Positions 34,740-44,525 of a stretch of DNA of 64,000 nt are shown here, one piece after another. The stretch covers positions 11,141,296-11,205,295 of the forward strand of contig JAQFVV010012396.1 of assembly GCA_028023455.1 (NCBI GenBank), read 5' to 3'. Below the pieces are notes generated by a model. The model made no database searches, was not told where the DNA came from, and saw only the letters and a list, made by a program, of their open reading frames with translations. Position numbers and translations under genes: made by a program. The stretch is from Epiperipatus broadwayi (lineage: Eukaryota > Onychophora > Udeonychophora > Euonychophora > Peripatidae). Position 1 is the stretch's first letter. Every line of letters begins with the position of its first letter.

Positions 34740-36611
34740 TCAACCATTATCAATCCACTGCAAGATGAAGGTCTCTCCAAGTTCAATCCATCTTTTCCTA
34801 TCACCTTTAGCTTCTCTTCTCCACATCACCCCTGAACACTTTCTTATTTCATCCATCCATCTCACATGTGGTCTCTTTCTGGGTCTTTTACAATCTCTTG
34901 GAATCCAGTTTAAAATTTCAATTGTCCATCTGTTATCATCTCTTCTAACAATATGTCCAGCCCAACTCCACTTCAGTCTTTTAATTTTTTCAATGAGGTC
35001 AGTAACACCTGTTTGTTCTCTTACCCATACATTGCATTTTCGATCCCTTCTTGTTACTCCCAACATGCATCTCTCCATACTTCTTTGAGTGGTCTGAAGT
35101 CTCTGTATTGCTCTTCTATTAAGTGTCCAAGTCTCAGATCCATAAGTAAGAACTGGCAAAACACATTTATTAAAAACCTTCCTTTTCAAACACATAGGCA
35201 TATTTCCTTTTAGTATCAAGTTATTTCTACCAAAAGCACTCCAACCAAGTTTAATTCTATGATTAATTTCATCCATTATATTTCCATCTGTATTAATAAT
35301 CTGACCAAGGTATTTGTAACTGTTAACTTCTTCTAACTCATCATAATCAATCTTTATTTTCATATTTTGAGAAAATCTATTAAACATTACTTTAGTCTTT
35401 TTAACATTTATCTTTAGTCCTACTTTCCTACTTTCATCTGATAACTCCTGCAACATTTCCTGTAGCTCTAAAGCATTATTTGCAAAAACAACTACATCAT
35501 CTGCAAAATCTAAATGACTTAAATAATCTCCATTTACTTTCACTCCTTTAGCTTCCCATTTTAATCCACAAAATACTTCTTGCAGCACTGCTGTAAAAAG
35601 TTTTGGAGATATGGAGTCACCCTGTCTTACACCCTTTTCAATGTTGATTTTCCTACTATCATTATGTAATCTAATTGTTGCTGTTGCATTTTTATAAATA
35701 TTCTTTAAAATATGACAATATCCTGGATCTACACCTTGATGATCCAATGCTTTAATCACTGAAGAAATGTTTATAGAATCAAATGCCTTTTCATAGTCTA
35801 CAAATCCTAAGCATAATGGCAACTCATATTCATTTGTCCTTTCTATAATTTCTCTCAATACCTGGATATGATCTACTGTACTAAAACCACTTTTAAATCC
35901 AGCTTGTTCTCTTGGTTGGTGGAAATCCAGTGTTTTCTGTAGACGAGTTGTAATTATCTTAGTAAAAATTTTGTATAAAACTGATAAAAGACTGATAGGT
36001 CTGTAATTTCTAATATCTTCTTTATCACCTTTTTTAAATATTAATATTAATACTGCATTCTTCCAATCATCTGGTACATCTTTATCATTTAGACATTTGG
36101 TATATAACTTTGCTAAAAAAAATTCTATTTCTTCACCTGCTTCTTTTAATATATCAATTACAATTCCATCATTACCTGGAGCCTTTCCTTTCTTCATACT
36201 TTTAATTGCATGTCTCACTTCTTCATTTAAAATTCTGGGCAATTCAGAAGATATAATATGTATAGGATGCACTTGTTCTTTATTACTATATAATTCTTGA
36301 TAGAAGTCTTCTACACATTTTATGATGTCATCTCTCTTTTTAGTAATAATGCCATCTTTTTTTCTTATTCCAGATATAAATTTCCTACCAATACCAAAAT
36401 GTTGTTTTACACTCTTTAGACTTCTATTCTCTTCTACAGCTTTCCTTGCTAGTTCACAATTATACTTTCTTATATCATTTTCAACTCTTTTCTGCACCAT
36501 TTTACAAAATTCAAGATATTCAATCTTTTTTAATGCATCATTGTTGTATATCCTCATATTCCTTCTTTTCTTCATAAATTCTCTAGTCTCAGTAGAAATT
36601 TTACTGGTCAA
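34740..36611 (-). CDS. RTE ORF2 part: reverse transcriptase and C-terminal region
   Basis: The 623-codon frame encodes the reverse transcriptase that copies element RNA at the nicked target. Residues ~85-150 lead in with KGKAPGNDGI (141-150). RT motifs in order are NYRPISLLS (202-210), EQAGF (235-239), FVDYEKAFDSI (270-280), GVRQGDSISP (328-336) and catalytic FADD (369-372). The C-terminal ~150 residues carry a conserved RTE tail with GHIVRRDDNRW and WIPRDCKRPRKRP. No stop interrupts it. The listed ATG is probably not a true start: in RTE elements EN and RT are one protein, and this frame is entered from the upstream ORF across an A7 run near 36628-36634. The stop lies only a few bases from the element 3' end. 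Confidence 0.9.
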   Translation of the reverse strand: MTSKISTETREFMKKRRNMRIYNNDALKKIEYLEFCKMVQKRVENDIRKYNCELARKAVEENRSLKSVKQHFGIGRKFISGIRKKDGIITKKRDDIIKCVEDFYQELYSNKEQVHPIHIISSELPRILNEEVRHAIKSMKKGKAPGNDGIVIDILKEAGEEIEFFLAKLYTKCLNDKDVPDDWKNAVLILIFKKGDKEDIRNYRPISLLSVLYKIFTKIITTRLQKTLDFHQPREQAGFKSGFSTVDHIQVLREIIERTNEYELPLCLGFVDYEKAFDSINISSVIKALDHQGVDPGYCHILKNIYKNATATIRLHNDSRKINIEKGVRQGDSISPKLFTAVLQEVFCGLKWEAKGVKVNGDYLSHLDFADDVVVFANNALELQEMLQELSDESRKVGLKINVKKTKVMFNRFSQNMKIKIDYDELEEVNSYKYLGQIINTDGNIMDEINHRIKLGWSAFGRNNLILKGNMPMCLKRKVFNKCVLPVLTYGSETWTLNRRAIQRLQTTQRSMERCMLGVTRRDRKCNVWVREQTGVTDLIEKIKRLKWSWAGHIVRRDDNRWTIEILNWIPRDCKRPRKRPHVRWMDEIRKCSGVMWRREAKGDRKRWIELGETFILQWIDNG

Positions 36612-37701
36612 TTGCTGCTTTTTTTCTACCAGCTATCTTTGTTGCAGTTTTTAAAAGTGTATCGCTTATTTTCCTATTAAGGTCATTCAAATCTGAATCA
36701 TGTTCAAAATCTACTAATACTTGAAACCGATTTGTAAGTTCTAATTTAAATTCATTAGAATGTTTCTGAAGATTAGGAATATCAATGGTAAATATTGTTT
36801 TTCTTAATAATTTTTGTCTCTCTAGTTTTGCATTAACATGTATCTTACATCTTACTAATCGGTGATCACTTCCTGTGTTAAATTTATTGAGAACATTACA
36901 ATCTTGAAATATGTATTTTCGGTTAGTCAAAATATAATCCAATTCTGCTGTACCTTCATTTGGATGCTTCCATGTCCATTTCCTTTTAACATTTTTCTCA
37001 AAAAAAGAATTCATAATATAAAGTTTTTCTTTCTCTGCAAACTCCACAAGTCTATGTCCTCTCTCATTTCTATTACCATAACCAAAACTACCTACAGCAC
37101 TTTCATCTTTCATTTGTTTACCAATTCTAGCATTAAAGTCTCCCATAACAATTTTAAAATGTTGTTTACTCTGATCAAAAGCCTTTTGTACATCCATATA
37201 AAAATCTTCTATAACTTCATCACTATGAGAACTTGTTGGGGCATAAACCTGAATTATCTGCATTTGGTATCTGCTATTAAGTTGTAAAACTAATCTTGCC
37301 ACTCTGTCTGATACACCATCAATCTCCACAATGTTATTCTTCCATTTTTTATTTATAATGAATCCTACTCCACTTGTATTTCCAATATTTGTGCCTTTAT
37401 AGTAGAGTATATGTCCACTTTTTAAATCAATTGTTTCTTCACCTTTTCTTCTAACTTCACAAAGTCCAATAATGTCCCATTTAATATAAGACAGTTCTTC
37501 TTCTAACTCTTGCAATCTTCCTTCACTTGAAAGTGATCTGCAGTTGTAAGTACCTAAATAAAAAGTCGTCATCAAATGGCAGCCTGAGTCCGCAATCAGG
37601 GGATTCTTAGCACCCTCCGCCTTCGGCCACCAACCGCTGCCTTGGTTGGTGACTTTACAGCCTCCTGGGAATAAGGGCCATGATTTATTTTTGTCTGTCA
37701 T
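36601..37701 (-). CDS. RTE endonuclease domain (N-terminal part of EN-RT)
   Basis: The 366-codon frame encodes the apurinic-like endonuclease that nicks target DNA. Catalytic-site motifs are GTYNCRSL (Asn53), GLCEVR (Glu82), QVYAP (152-155), MGDFNARIG (Asp188, Asn190), AELDYIL (Asp255) and TGSDHRL (Asp279-His280). All expected active-site residues are present. The first ~45 residues are Trp/Gly/Lys-rich and less conserved, so the true start may be the second Met at 44. It overlaps the RT frame by 11 nt. Reading through with one A fewer in the A7 run near 36628-36634 continues directly into RT sequence, suggesting one indel, a sequencing error, or translational frameshifting. Confidence 0.9.
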   Translation of the reverse strand: MTDKNKSWPLFPGGCKVTNQGSGWWPKAEGAKNPLIADSGCHLMTTFYLGTYNCRSLSSEGRLQELEEELSYIKWDIIGLCEVRRKGEETIDLKSGHILYYKGTNIGNTSGVGFIINKKWKNNIVEIDGVSDRVARLVLQLNSRYQMQIIQVYAPTSSHSDEVIEDFYMDVQKAFDQSKQHFKIVMGDFNARIGKQMKDESAVGSFGYGNRNERGHRLVEFAEKEKLYIMNSFFEKNVKRKWTWKHPNEGTAELDYILTNRKYIFQDCNVLNKFNTGSDHRLVRCKIHVNAKLERQKLLRKTIFTIDIPNLQKHSNEFKLELTNRFQVLVDFEHDSDLNDLNRKISDTLLKTATKIAGRKKAAIDQ

Positions 37702-37955
37702 GATTGTATATATTGAAAAAATATTCTTAAACTCGGAGGTAAAAAGCCAATAAACTCACCATGCTGGCTAATGTGTGTTGGTGAGCAACCCATCCATGTT
37801 CGTATATTATATGAATAATCACATAGTAATAACAGCTGCAATGACAAGAATGTATGGAGTGGACATTAGGAATTTGCCCTGCTCAGTTCCTTTAAGGCCT
37901 CCAAGAGGAATCAAAGGGTCTCCTTTCAGTTAATAGCAAACTCCTTTCTGCAGCC
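37702..37955 (-). promoter_or_regulatory. RTE 5' UTR / presumed internal promoter
   Basis: About 250 bp of balanced composition lie between the endonuclease ORF and the right-hand target-duplication copy. Non-LTR elements carry their promoter here. The region starts (sense strand) with 'gcagaaaggagtttgc' and includes 'ggcaaattcctaatgtcc'. No motif could be assigned with confidence. Confidence 0.45.
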
Positions 37956-38310
37956 AATATAATATATATGCCCATTAAAAAGCTCTGTACACTTGCAGTT
38001 CAATAAACAATAGATATTGTATTCTAATCAGTTTATCAACAAAATATGAGCTATTGTGCACTATATACATTGAACACAAGAGTGGACTGGAACAAAATAT
38101 AGTGCAGTTTGTGGCTCCTCTATATTTATAACTTTTTTTGCAATAATAATTTAAGAAGAAAAATTTTCGTTTCAACATTTTTTTAAATTTTAAATTATTT
38201 CTTTAATAATATAAAATGGCTGTATTTTAATTTTGGATTTTATTTATCACTTTTGTCAGAAATAGAATACGATGTATAAATCATGCTCAAATATATAGAT
38301 TAACTGTCAA
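37956..38310. other. AT-rich spacer after the RTE element
   Basis: It includes the right target-duplication copy at its start. A 67-codon frame at 37975-38178 (-) has no recognised domain. Nothing else was supported. Confidence 0.4.
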
Positions 38311-38382
38311 GCGTTGGTGGCTTAGTGGTTAGCATAGCTGCCTTCCAAGAAGCTGGCCCGGGTTCACTTCCTGGTCAACACT
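38311..38382 (+). tRNA. tRNA-Gly(UCC)-like sequence, probably a pseudogene
   Basis: The 72-nt stretch starts GCGTTGGTGGCTTAGTGG and has an anticodon loop CTTCCAA (anticodon UCC, Gly). It closely resembles eukaryotic tRNA-Gly(UCC). The acceptor arm GCGTTGG/TCAACAC has one clear mismatch plus a G:T pair. The anticodon stem GCTGC/GAAGC has one mismatch. The T-loop is TTCACTT instead of TTCGA-type, weakening the B box. No T-run terminator follows at once. These changes suggest a decayed tRNA gene or a SINE head rather than an active gene. It differs from SINE families S1 and S2. Confidence 0.6.
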
Positions 38383-39442
38383 TTGACATATAATATATAT
38401 ATAAACTGCATGATATGTATACACTAGCAAAACAAAAATTAAATTAATGTTGGGGGTTGAGATATAATGAATAAAATACTACAACAGTAGTGGTAATATA
38501 ATTAATTTATTCTTTTGTTAACAAATTCATTATTGGAGAGGCAGATATAGATTCATTATAAGTCAACTTGGTAGTAGATACATCTGCATGTAATGAAAAT
38601 GAGGTATATGATATTATATATAAAGCAAATTGGTGAAACATTAAACCCAACCTTGTATGTTTATATTTATTAATATTTACAAATATCAAATTGTTTAAGT
38701 TTAAATCTTAATTTTTTATTATTATTCTTGCCATTACATCTAATCAGAAATGTGTGCATGTGCATACATAAGATATGTGGCAACAATGATGATAATACAT
38801 ATGGGACAATGATAATGAAATAGATGAATATAATACAGTTGTGATAATAATAATGATGATAAGATGAAAGTAATATAATTTGATGATAGTATAGTTATAT
38901 TATAAAAATCATATATATGATATTTATATATGACAATGATGATGAAATGGATGAATATAATACAGATATGATAATGATAATATATATATGATGATATTTA
39001 TATAATGTAAAAAATGGCTATATGATGACAATAAAATAAAAAGTGCTTCTTTACAGATATAATGTCTAGAAATTACTATGATTTGAATAAAATATTATGT
39101 CATATCAAAAATAAAGTTATACATAGTTTGTAAAATAATGATCAGTTAACCCAAGAACAACTCATCTTCTTAACAGGAGTTGATACTTATAAACTTACAA
39201 GTTGAAGTAAACAATAACAAACTCATCAGTAGTGGAAGAAAAAAAAATACCTGACCCAAATGTTTCAAATCCACAGGAAAAAAATATTGCACAATGCAAC
39301 CACTATTGCAACTAAACATAAAAATAATATGAAACAAGGACTAGGAATAATTCCTATGAAACCTACTGGTATGCCAAAAATACAGGAAAAGACCAAAGCA
39401 TTAACTTTGCTTTACAAATTGATATCTTATTTACTTATAACT
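38383..39442. other. AT-rich stretch with ATG/GAT-rich low complexity
   Basis: Between 38780 and 39010 the sequence is dominated by imperfect 'gatgataatatatatg'-like units ('gacaatgatgatgaaat(g)gatgaata' occurs twice, near 38812 and 38932). No gene is supported. Confidence 0.5.
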
Positions 39443-40445
39443 TAAATAGAAAGGATTTTCATCTTTTCATATACATGCTATACTATTTTATATAAGTTCA
39501 AACAATGCTGTGTCAAGTACAGGAAAACTCTCAAACCCAAACACAAGATAGAGACTTTATAAAGATAACATCAACATTCTTCTCTTGAACCTAAAATCTG
39601 ATTTATATAGGCCAATCTGAAGTATCTTGATTTGAGAGAGTGAAGATGTGACTCTGTTCACTTTTACATCCATTAGTTTCTTTCATACATTAATATTTGT
39701 GAAATCTACTTTGAGTCAATTTTTTAAAGAATTAATAGAAACTATGTAACTCTGAAATTTTTATTTATTAAGTGAGTAATACGTATGTAATTAAATAAAA
39801 AGGATTTATCTTTTCACATATGCACTATACTAATTTATATAAGCTTCATAATGCTGAGTTGAGTACAGAAAAACTCTCAAACCCAAACACAAGATAGACT
39901 TTATAAAGGTAAGAGTAGTCATCTTATCTTTAACTTAACTAATGAATGTAAAAGTGAACAGAATAACAACTTCACTCTATTAAACCAAGATGCTTCAATT
40001 GGCCTATATAAATCAAATTTAGGTTAAAGATATGATGGTCAATCTCATCTTCATAAAGTCTCTATCTTGTGTTTGGGTTTGAGAGTTTTCTTGTATTCAA
40101 CACAATACCACTGAGCTTATATAAATTAATACAGCACATATGTGAAAAGGTGAAATAAAAATTTCAGAGTTACATAGTTTCTATTAATTCTTTAAAAATT
40201 GACTTATAGTAAATTGAAAGATTTGTGTATATTAATATATGAAAGAAACTGTTGTAAATGTGAACAGAGTAACATCTTCATTCTCTCAAACCAAGATGCT
40301 TAAGATTGGCCTATATAAATCAAAATTTAGGGACCATAACACAGCATTGTTGAACTTACATAAATTAGTACAGTGCCTAAGTGAAAATCCTTTCCATTTA
40401 ATTACATGTGTACTATGTGCTTGATAAATAAAAATTTCAGAATTA
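39443..40445. mobile_element. Complex fold-back repeat, family H (~1 kb)
   Basis: An outer unit (39443-39770), starting 'aaaggattttcatctttt' and ending 'ctctgaaatttttatttatt', recurs in reverse orientation at about 40154-40404 ('aaataaaaatttcagagtt' ... 'gtgaaaatcctttcc'). Between them, 39800-40150 is a second copy that is itself palindromic: 'ctcaaacccaaacacaag' near 39877 faces 'cttgtgtttgggtttgag' near 40065. The result is nested inverted repeats. No protein is encoded. Such structures fit fold-back DNA transposons or repeated insertion of a MITE into itself. Confidence 0.75.
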
Positions 40446-41103
40446 ATTAATAAATTATATTTTAATGTAAATTATTTTTGACTGCTAAAATTTTTTAAAT
40501 GCTATATATTTCTTTATCATTTTTTAAATCATGTATTAAATAGAAACTATAATAATGTAACCAATTACTTGATACTCAATAAAGTATAAATTAAAATTTA
40601 AAAAAAGAAGTACAAGAATGTAGACTGATGTAAATGAGTAACAGGAAATAGTTAAAAATTGTAGTAATATCAGTTTATTTATCTAGATCGAAAGAGGTGC
40701 TATCCTGGTCTGACCTCTTGTGGCACCAAAGTATGTGCCTATCTTATAAAAATGGTGCTCAATGTGATGGTTTGCGGTTTGCTGCAATTGTTATAATATA
40801 TACCACTATGTTTTCAGTTACAAAGGCTTCAATAATGATTGATAATAAATAGTTTTAAAAAAATCATAAGATCTAACATACTGCAAAATTATTAATTGAC
40901 AACATTCTGATAAAACAATTGTGGAATTGGAGAAAAATAGTAGTAAATATACATATAACAAAATGGCAAAACAACAAACAATAATTATTAAAAAATGTTG
41001 ATTAATAAATAAACATTTTAGTAAATATATTCTTAAAAAAATATTAAGCTATAGGTAAATATATTGCATAATTCAATAGCTCTAATTATGTATATATAAT
41101 ATA
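40446..41103. other. AT-rich spacer
   Basis: No feature was recognised. A less AT-rich patch at 40690-40795 ('gaggtgctatcctggtctgacc' region) is unassigned. Confidence 0.45.
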
Positions 41104-41200
41104 GGGGATTTGAACACATAATTTCAAACTCCCTTCAGCTATTCACTCTATCTCATACAACTGATACATTTGACCACACACATGAAAAAGATAAATGAAC

Positions 41201-41251
<51 letters not shown>

Positions 41252-41500
41252 GCTGAACTAGCACTCATATATATATATATATATTGTGCTGAACTAGCAC
41301 TCATCAGTTGGTCCAGATCATCATCTCCCACACATATATAGACAATCAGTGCTTGGTTTATATTAAGATAACAAATCTTCACACTTTAATGGACATGCTT
41401 CAATCTACTCCATTCTCCAACTCTTTGGCTAGCTCTACCATTGAAAATCTGATGATGGAATGTCCAAATCCCTTGTTGATGCTATTATTCTTGCCATGTC
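41104..41500 (+). mobile_element. Fold-back family G, copy G1
   Basis: Starts 'ggggatttgaacaca' and 'tttcaaactcccttca', and passes 'catctcatacaactgata'-type sequence, a (TA)n run (~41204-41248), 'tgctgaactagcactcat', 'ttggtccagatcatcatc' and ends 'ttgaaaatctgatgatgg'. The same string of landmarks occurs reversed in G3 (43822-44125). The segment 'attgtgctgaactagcac' is present twice (about 41247 and 41282) around a second TA run. No protein is supported. Confidence 0.75.
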
Positions 41501-41639
41501 CATGTTGACATTACATCAGTCTGACTCCTCATGTGTAGGACCTTATCTATTTAAATACACAGAAGACGGGTGGAAATGATATAGGCTGAATCTGTAATAT
41601 TTGAATACAAGTATACTTTAAATATTTGGAGTTTAAATG

Positions 41640-41985
41640 TGATATGGGGGATTTGCACACAGACTTTTGAGCTTCCTTCAGCTACTCAATCTATCTTATA
41701 CAACGGATACACAAGACTATATGCATATCAAAAAAATAAATGATGTTCAATATACATAATATTAATAAGAATGGACTTGAACATAGACTTTCAACTCCCT
41801 GCAGTTATGGCCACCATCTTATACAACCAATACAAACGACCAAAAGAATAAATGATCAGCATGAAATACATTTATTGGAGATCATTTATTTTTTTCGCAT
41901 GTATGTGGTCATGAGTATTGGTTGTATAAGATGGTGTGCAAAGCTGTAGGGAACATGAAAGTCTGAGTTCAAATCCATTCTAATT
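41640..41985. mobile_element. Fold-back family G, copy G2 (hairpin)
   Basis: 41770-41855 and 41880-41980 are imperfect reverse complements around a ~24-nt loop. 'gaatggacttgaaca' faces 'gttcaaatccattc', and 'catcttatacaaccaata' faces 'tattggttgtataagatg'. The preceding 41640-41760 carries another, partial unit with the same family start ('gggggatttgcacacaga'). Confidence 0.8.
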
Positions 41986-43044
41986 ACACTAAGTTCAATA
42001 TAGACAATATACTTTCATTTGAATATTATAATAATAAATAAAAAACAGAGTCTTATGTAACAATTTTGATTTTAATTATATACTTTAGTGAAAAAAATCT
42101 TTACATTTGTCTGCATATACAAGATGTAATATAAAGTACTATTTAAAATTGTAAATAAAACATTATTTTAAAGAAATGGGTGGTACAGTGATATACTAGG
42201 TGCAAAGTTATTTTTTTACTGAACACGAATTTTCACTTAAATTTAAACAAATATTTTAATTCTATTTTTTTTTTTAAAAAAAAAATCTTTTAAAGAAATA
42301 TAAGCATTACTTTTCCATGCCAATTGTAGTTGTTATACCTAGAGGATAATTGTAAATGCTCTAAGATTAATTATTTTGTTACTCAAAAATAAAACTTTTT
42401 AATATCAAATAAATTGTATGATGTATCCAAGTTGTTATATGAATCCATATATTTGAATTCTAAATTAAGCCTTCATATAATAAAATTTATTAGTAACATG
42501 ATATCGGCTCTATATTTGAAGGAAAAAACTATTAAGTAAAATGTTACAAAACAATAATCCACTTTTACATTAACAGGATATTATATAAACAGCAGCAAAA
42601 AGTGATCAGTTTTTTTTTTTTTGTATTATTCAGATCAAACAGATTCATAGCACATATCTAAAATTTTGTTTTATTTTTAATAGTTATGTTTTTGTTTTAA
42701 AGTATATTAGAAATAAGAAAGCAAGAAATTTAATTTAAATATATAAAAGATTATAAATTAAATGTATTAACCTCCTAGAAATTGCCATTTCTTATAGTGA
42801 TATAAAATTTGTTTTCAAATAAATTTAAATTAAAAAAAAATATTTATCAGAAGGAGAATTCATTATTAATAAGAAAAACAAACATCAATTTAATGAGCGA
42901 TTTAAATTTCAGATATACTGCTGTGAATGATTATTTAAGATAACGAACTTTTTTAGCAGTAGTATTAAAAACAATTTACCACAATGGCATCAATTATTAT
43001 TCTTTTGTTTATTTGTTTCTTGCTGTTTCTCATTATTTAGTGCT
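41986..43044. other. AT-rich stretch with no recognised feature
   Basis: There are homopolymer A and T runs (for example near 42265-42290) but no gene or repeat pair. Confidence 0.5.
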
Positions 43045-43060
43045 AAAGAATAGTTTTATG

Positions 43061-43141
43061 TGGGGGGAGGGCGCAGCCCCCCAAAAAAAGGGGTGGGTGG
43101 GGGGGGGGGGGTTGGTCCCCGGCGGGGGGAGAATGAAAAAA
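43061..43141. other. Anomalous G-rich insert flanked by a direct repeat
   Basis: About 80 bp dominated by G-runs, C-runs and A-runs interrupt ordinary AT-rich sequence. The flanks are near-identical: 'aaagaatagttttatg' at 43045-43060 and 'aaagaatagtttatg' at 43142-43156. Such composition is seen nowhere else in the window. It may be a sequencing/assembly artefact (two overlapping ends joined through low-quality sequence) or an insertion with target duplication. The overlapping 85-codon frame is not a gene. Confidence 0.85.
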
Positions 43142-43156
43142 AAAGAATAGTTTATG

Positions 43157-43821
43157 ATTAACAGTAAGTTTCTGGATCAAGAGTGGGAATAAATAAAATC
43201 CTTTGATTTGAAAAATTGCAGAGAAAAAAAAAAAGAAACAATGGTTAATTGAGCAATAGAGATAGTGAAGACATTGATCATATGTACTATAATTACTCAT
43301 TCAGAGCTCTTTTGCTGGTGCCAATGCTTCATGAATATTGCAAAGTTGGTAATAACTTCTAACACACAATCTTTTCATTGTTTTATTTAATAAAAATATT
43401 CTATATTGCAAGTGGAACAAACAACAATATGAATCAAATAAACCAAACCAGGATAATGAATAAAATTGCGACATGAGAGTGGATACATAGTGAAGTGCTC
43501 ATAAGAAATAAAATTTTAAAAAATCAAGACTAAGCTCCGAGCGATTTGTGATGAAGCATAATTCCTGACGACAATGCATGCTTCTACATTTTCATTCAAG
43601 TCTCTTTTTTTTTAAGAAAAAAAAAAAAAGGAGAGAAAAAAAAAACATATCGTACTTGTTTCAATTTTTTTTAAATATATATCTAAGTAAGAAAATGTTG
43701 TTAGGATTGTGGGAAAATGACAATTCAAAGAAAAATGGAATTTTGTGGGGAAAATACAAATACTGATTCATTGATGTTTTACTGCATTTGATTTTTATTT
43801 CAACAGAATTCACCAGTGATA
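43157..43821. other. AT-rich spacer
   Basis: No gene is supported. The 62-codon frame at 43578-43766 is Lys/Phe-rich and arises from A/T runs. Confidence 0.5.
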
Positions 43822-44125
43822 TATGGGATTTAGGTTTTCATCATCAGATTTTCAATGACATGGATGGCTGAAAATTTGGAGGATGGAGTAGATTGAAGCC
43901 TGTCCATTAAAGTATGAAGATTTGCTATCTTAATATAAACAGAGCACTGATTATATATATATATGTGGGAGATGATAATCTGGACCAATTGATGAGAGCT
44001 GGTTTATCACAAAATACATATATTGGTGATTGTTTATCACGTGTGTATGGTCATGTGTATCAGTTGTATGAGATAGTGTGGATAATTGAAGGGAGCTTGA
44101 AAATCTGAGCTCAAATCCCCTATAC
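43822..44125 (-). mobile_element. Fold-back family G, copy G3 (inverted relative to G1)
   Basis: This carries the G1 landmarks in reverse: 'catcatcagattttcaat', 'ggatggagtagattgaag', 'gtgggagatgataatctgg', 'atcagttgtatgagatag' and 'gagctcaaatcccc'. With G1 it forms an inverted pair spaced ~2.3 kb apart. The 64-codon plus-strand frame inside it is repeat sequence. Confidence 0.75.
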
Positions 44126-44525
44126 TTACACTGATATATAGATAAACTTGCCTAAAAAAAAAATTATATTAAAAACATTTTATTATAAAAAAAGCACATG
44201 TGCCATTTGATAAAATTAATGAAGAAGTTCATATAAATATATGGAATAAGCTCATATAGTAGTGCCTGCCATGGCCAAGTTTGGAATTTTTTTTTTAAGT
44301 AGCTAACATTTTTTAAGCAAGCTTATAATTTTTCTTTAAAGAAGACATTTAAAGCCAATACAGTTAGATATTCTAATGTTGATTGGTAAATTAGCTATTA
44401 TTAGTTAGAAGATAAAGCAAACTTTGGCAGTTGACTATTCTGGTATTATTTTTTTCCTTTTCACGATTTCTCTGGAGCTTTTTATTATTTACTGAATTAC
44501 TAAAGACTGCTTATCTTTAGCCATA
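44126..44525. other. AT-rich spacer
   Basis: No feature was recognised. Confidence 0.5.

Larger units (their letters stand above)
34732..37955 (-). mobile_element. RTE-clade LINE, near-complete, with candidate 12-bp target duplication
   Basis: This ~3.2-kb element on the minus strand contains a 5' UTR, an endonuclease ORF, an RT ORF and a very short 3' end finishing in a (GAT)n-like tail ('gttgatgatgatgat'). This is the compact layout of RTE elements. The sequence 'aatataatatat' occurs at both borders (34720-34731 and 37956-37967). It is a good candidate target-site duplication, although it is AT-rich. The coding region is intact apart from one frame break, so it is a young copy. It inserted at the edge of the 3' LTR. 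Confidence 0.88.

Noticed and set aside
34765-37287. Plus-strand ORFs of 67-141 codons across the RTE element
   Set aside because: They lie antisense to the intact RTE coding frames and show no domain; they are shadows of conserved coding sequence.
37702-37955. Possible HDV-like self-cleaving ribozyme at the RTE 5' end
   Set aside because: Some LINEs carry one, but I could not draw the required nested double pseudoknot from this sequence with confidence.
41143-41382. 79-codon minus-strand ORF with Ile-Tyr repeats
   Set aside because: It is formed by (TA)n and fold-back family G sequence.
43043-43300. 85-codon minus-strand ORF with a Pro-rich end
   Set aside because: The Pro/Gly-rich part is the anomalous G-rich insert; the remainder is AT-rich background.
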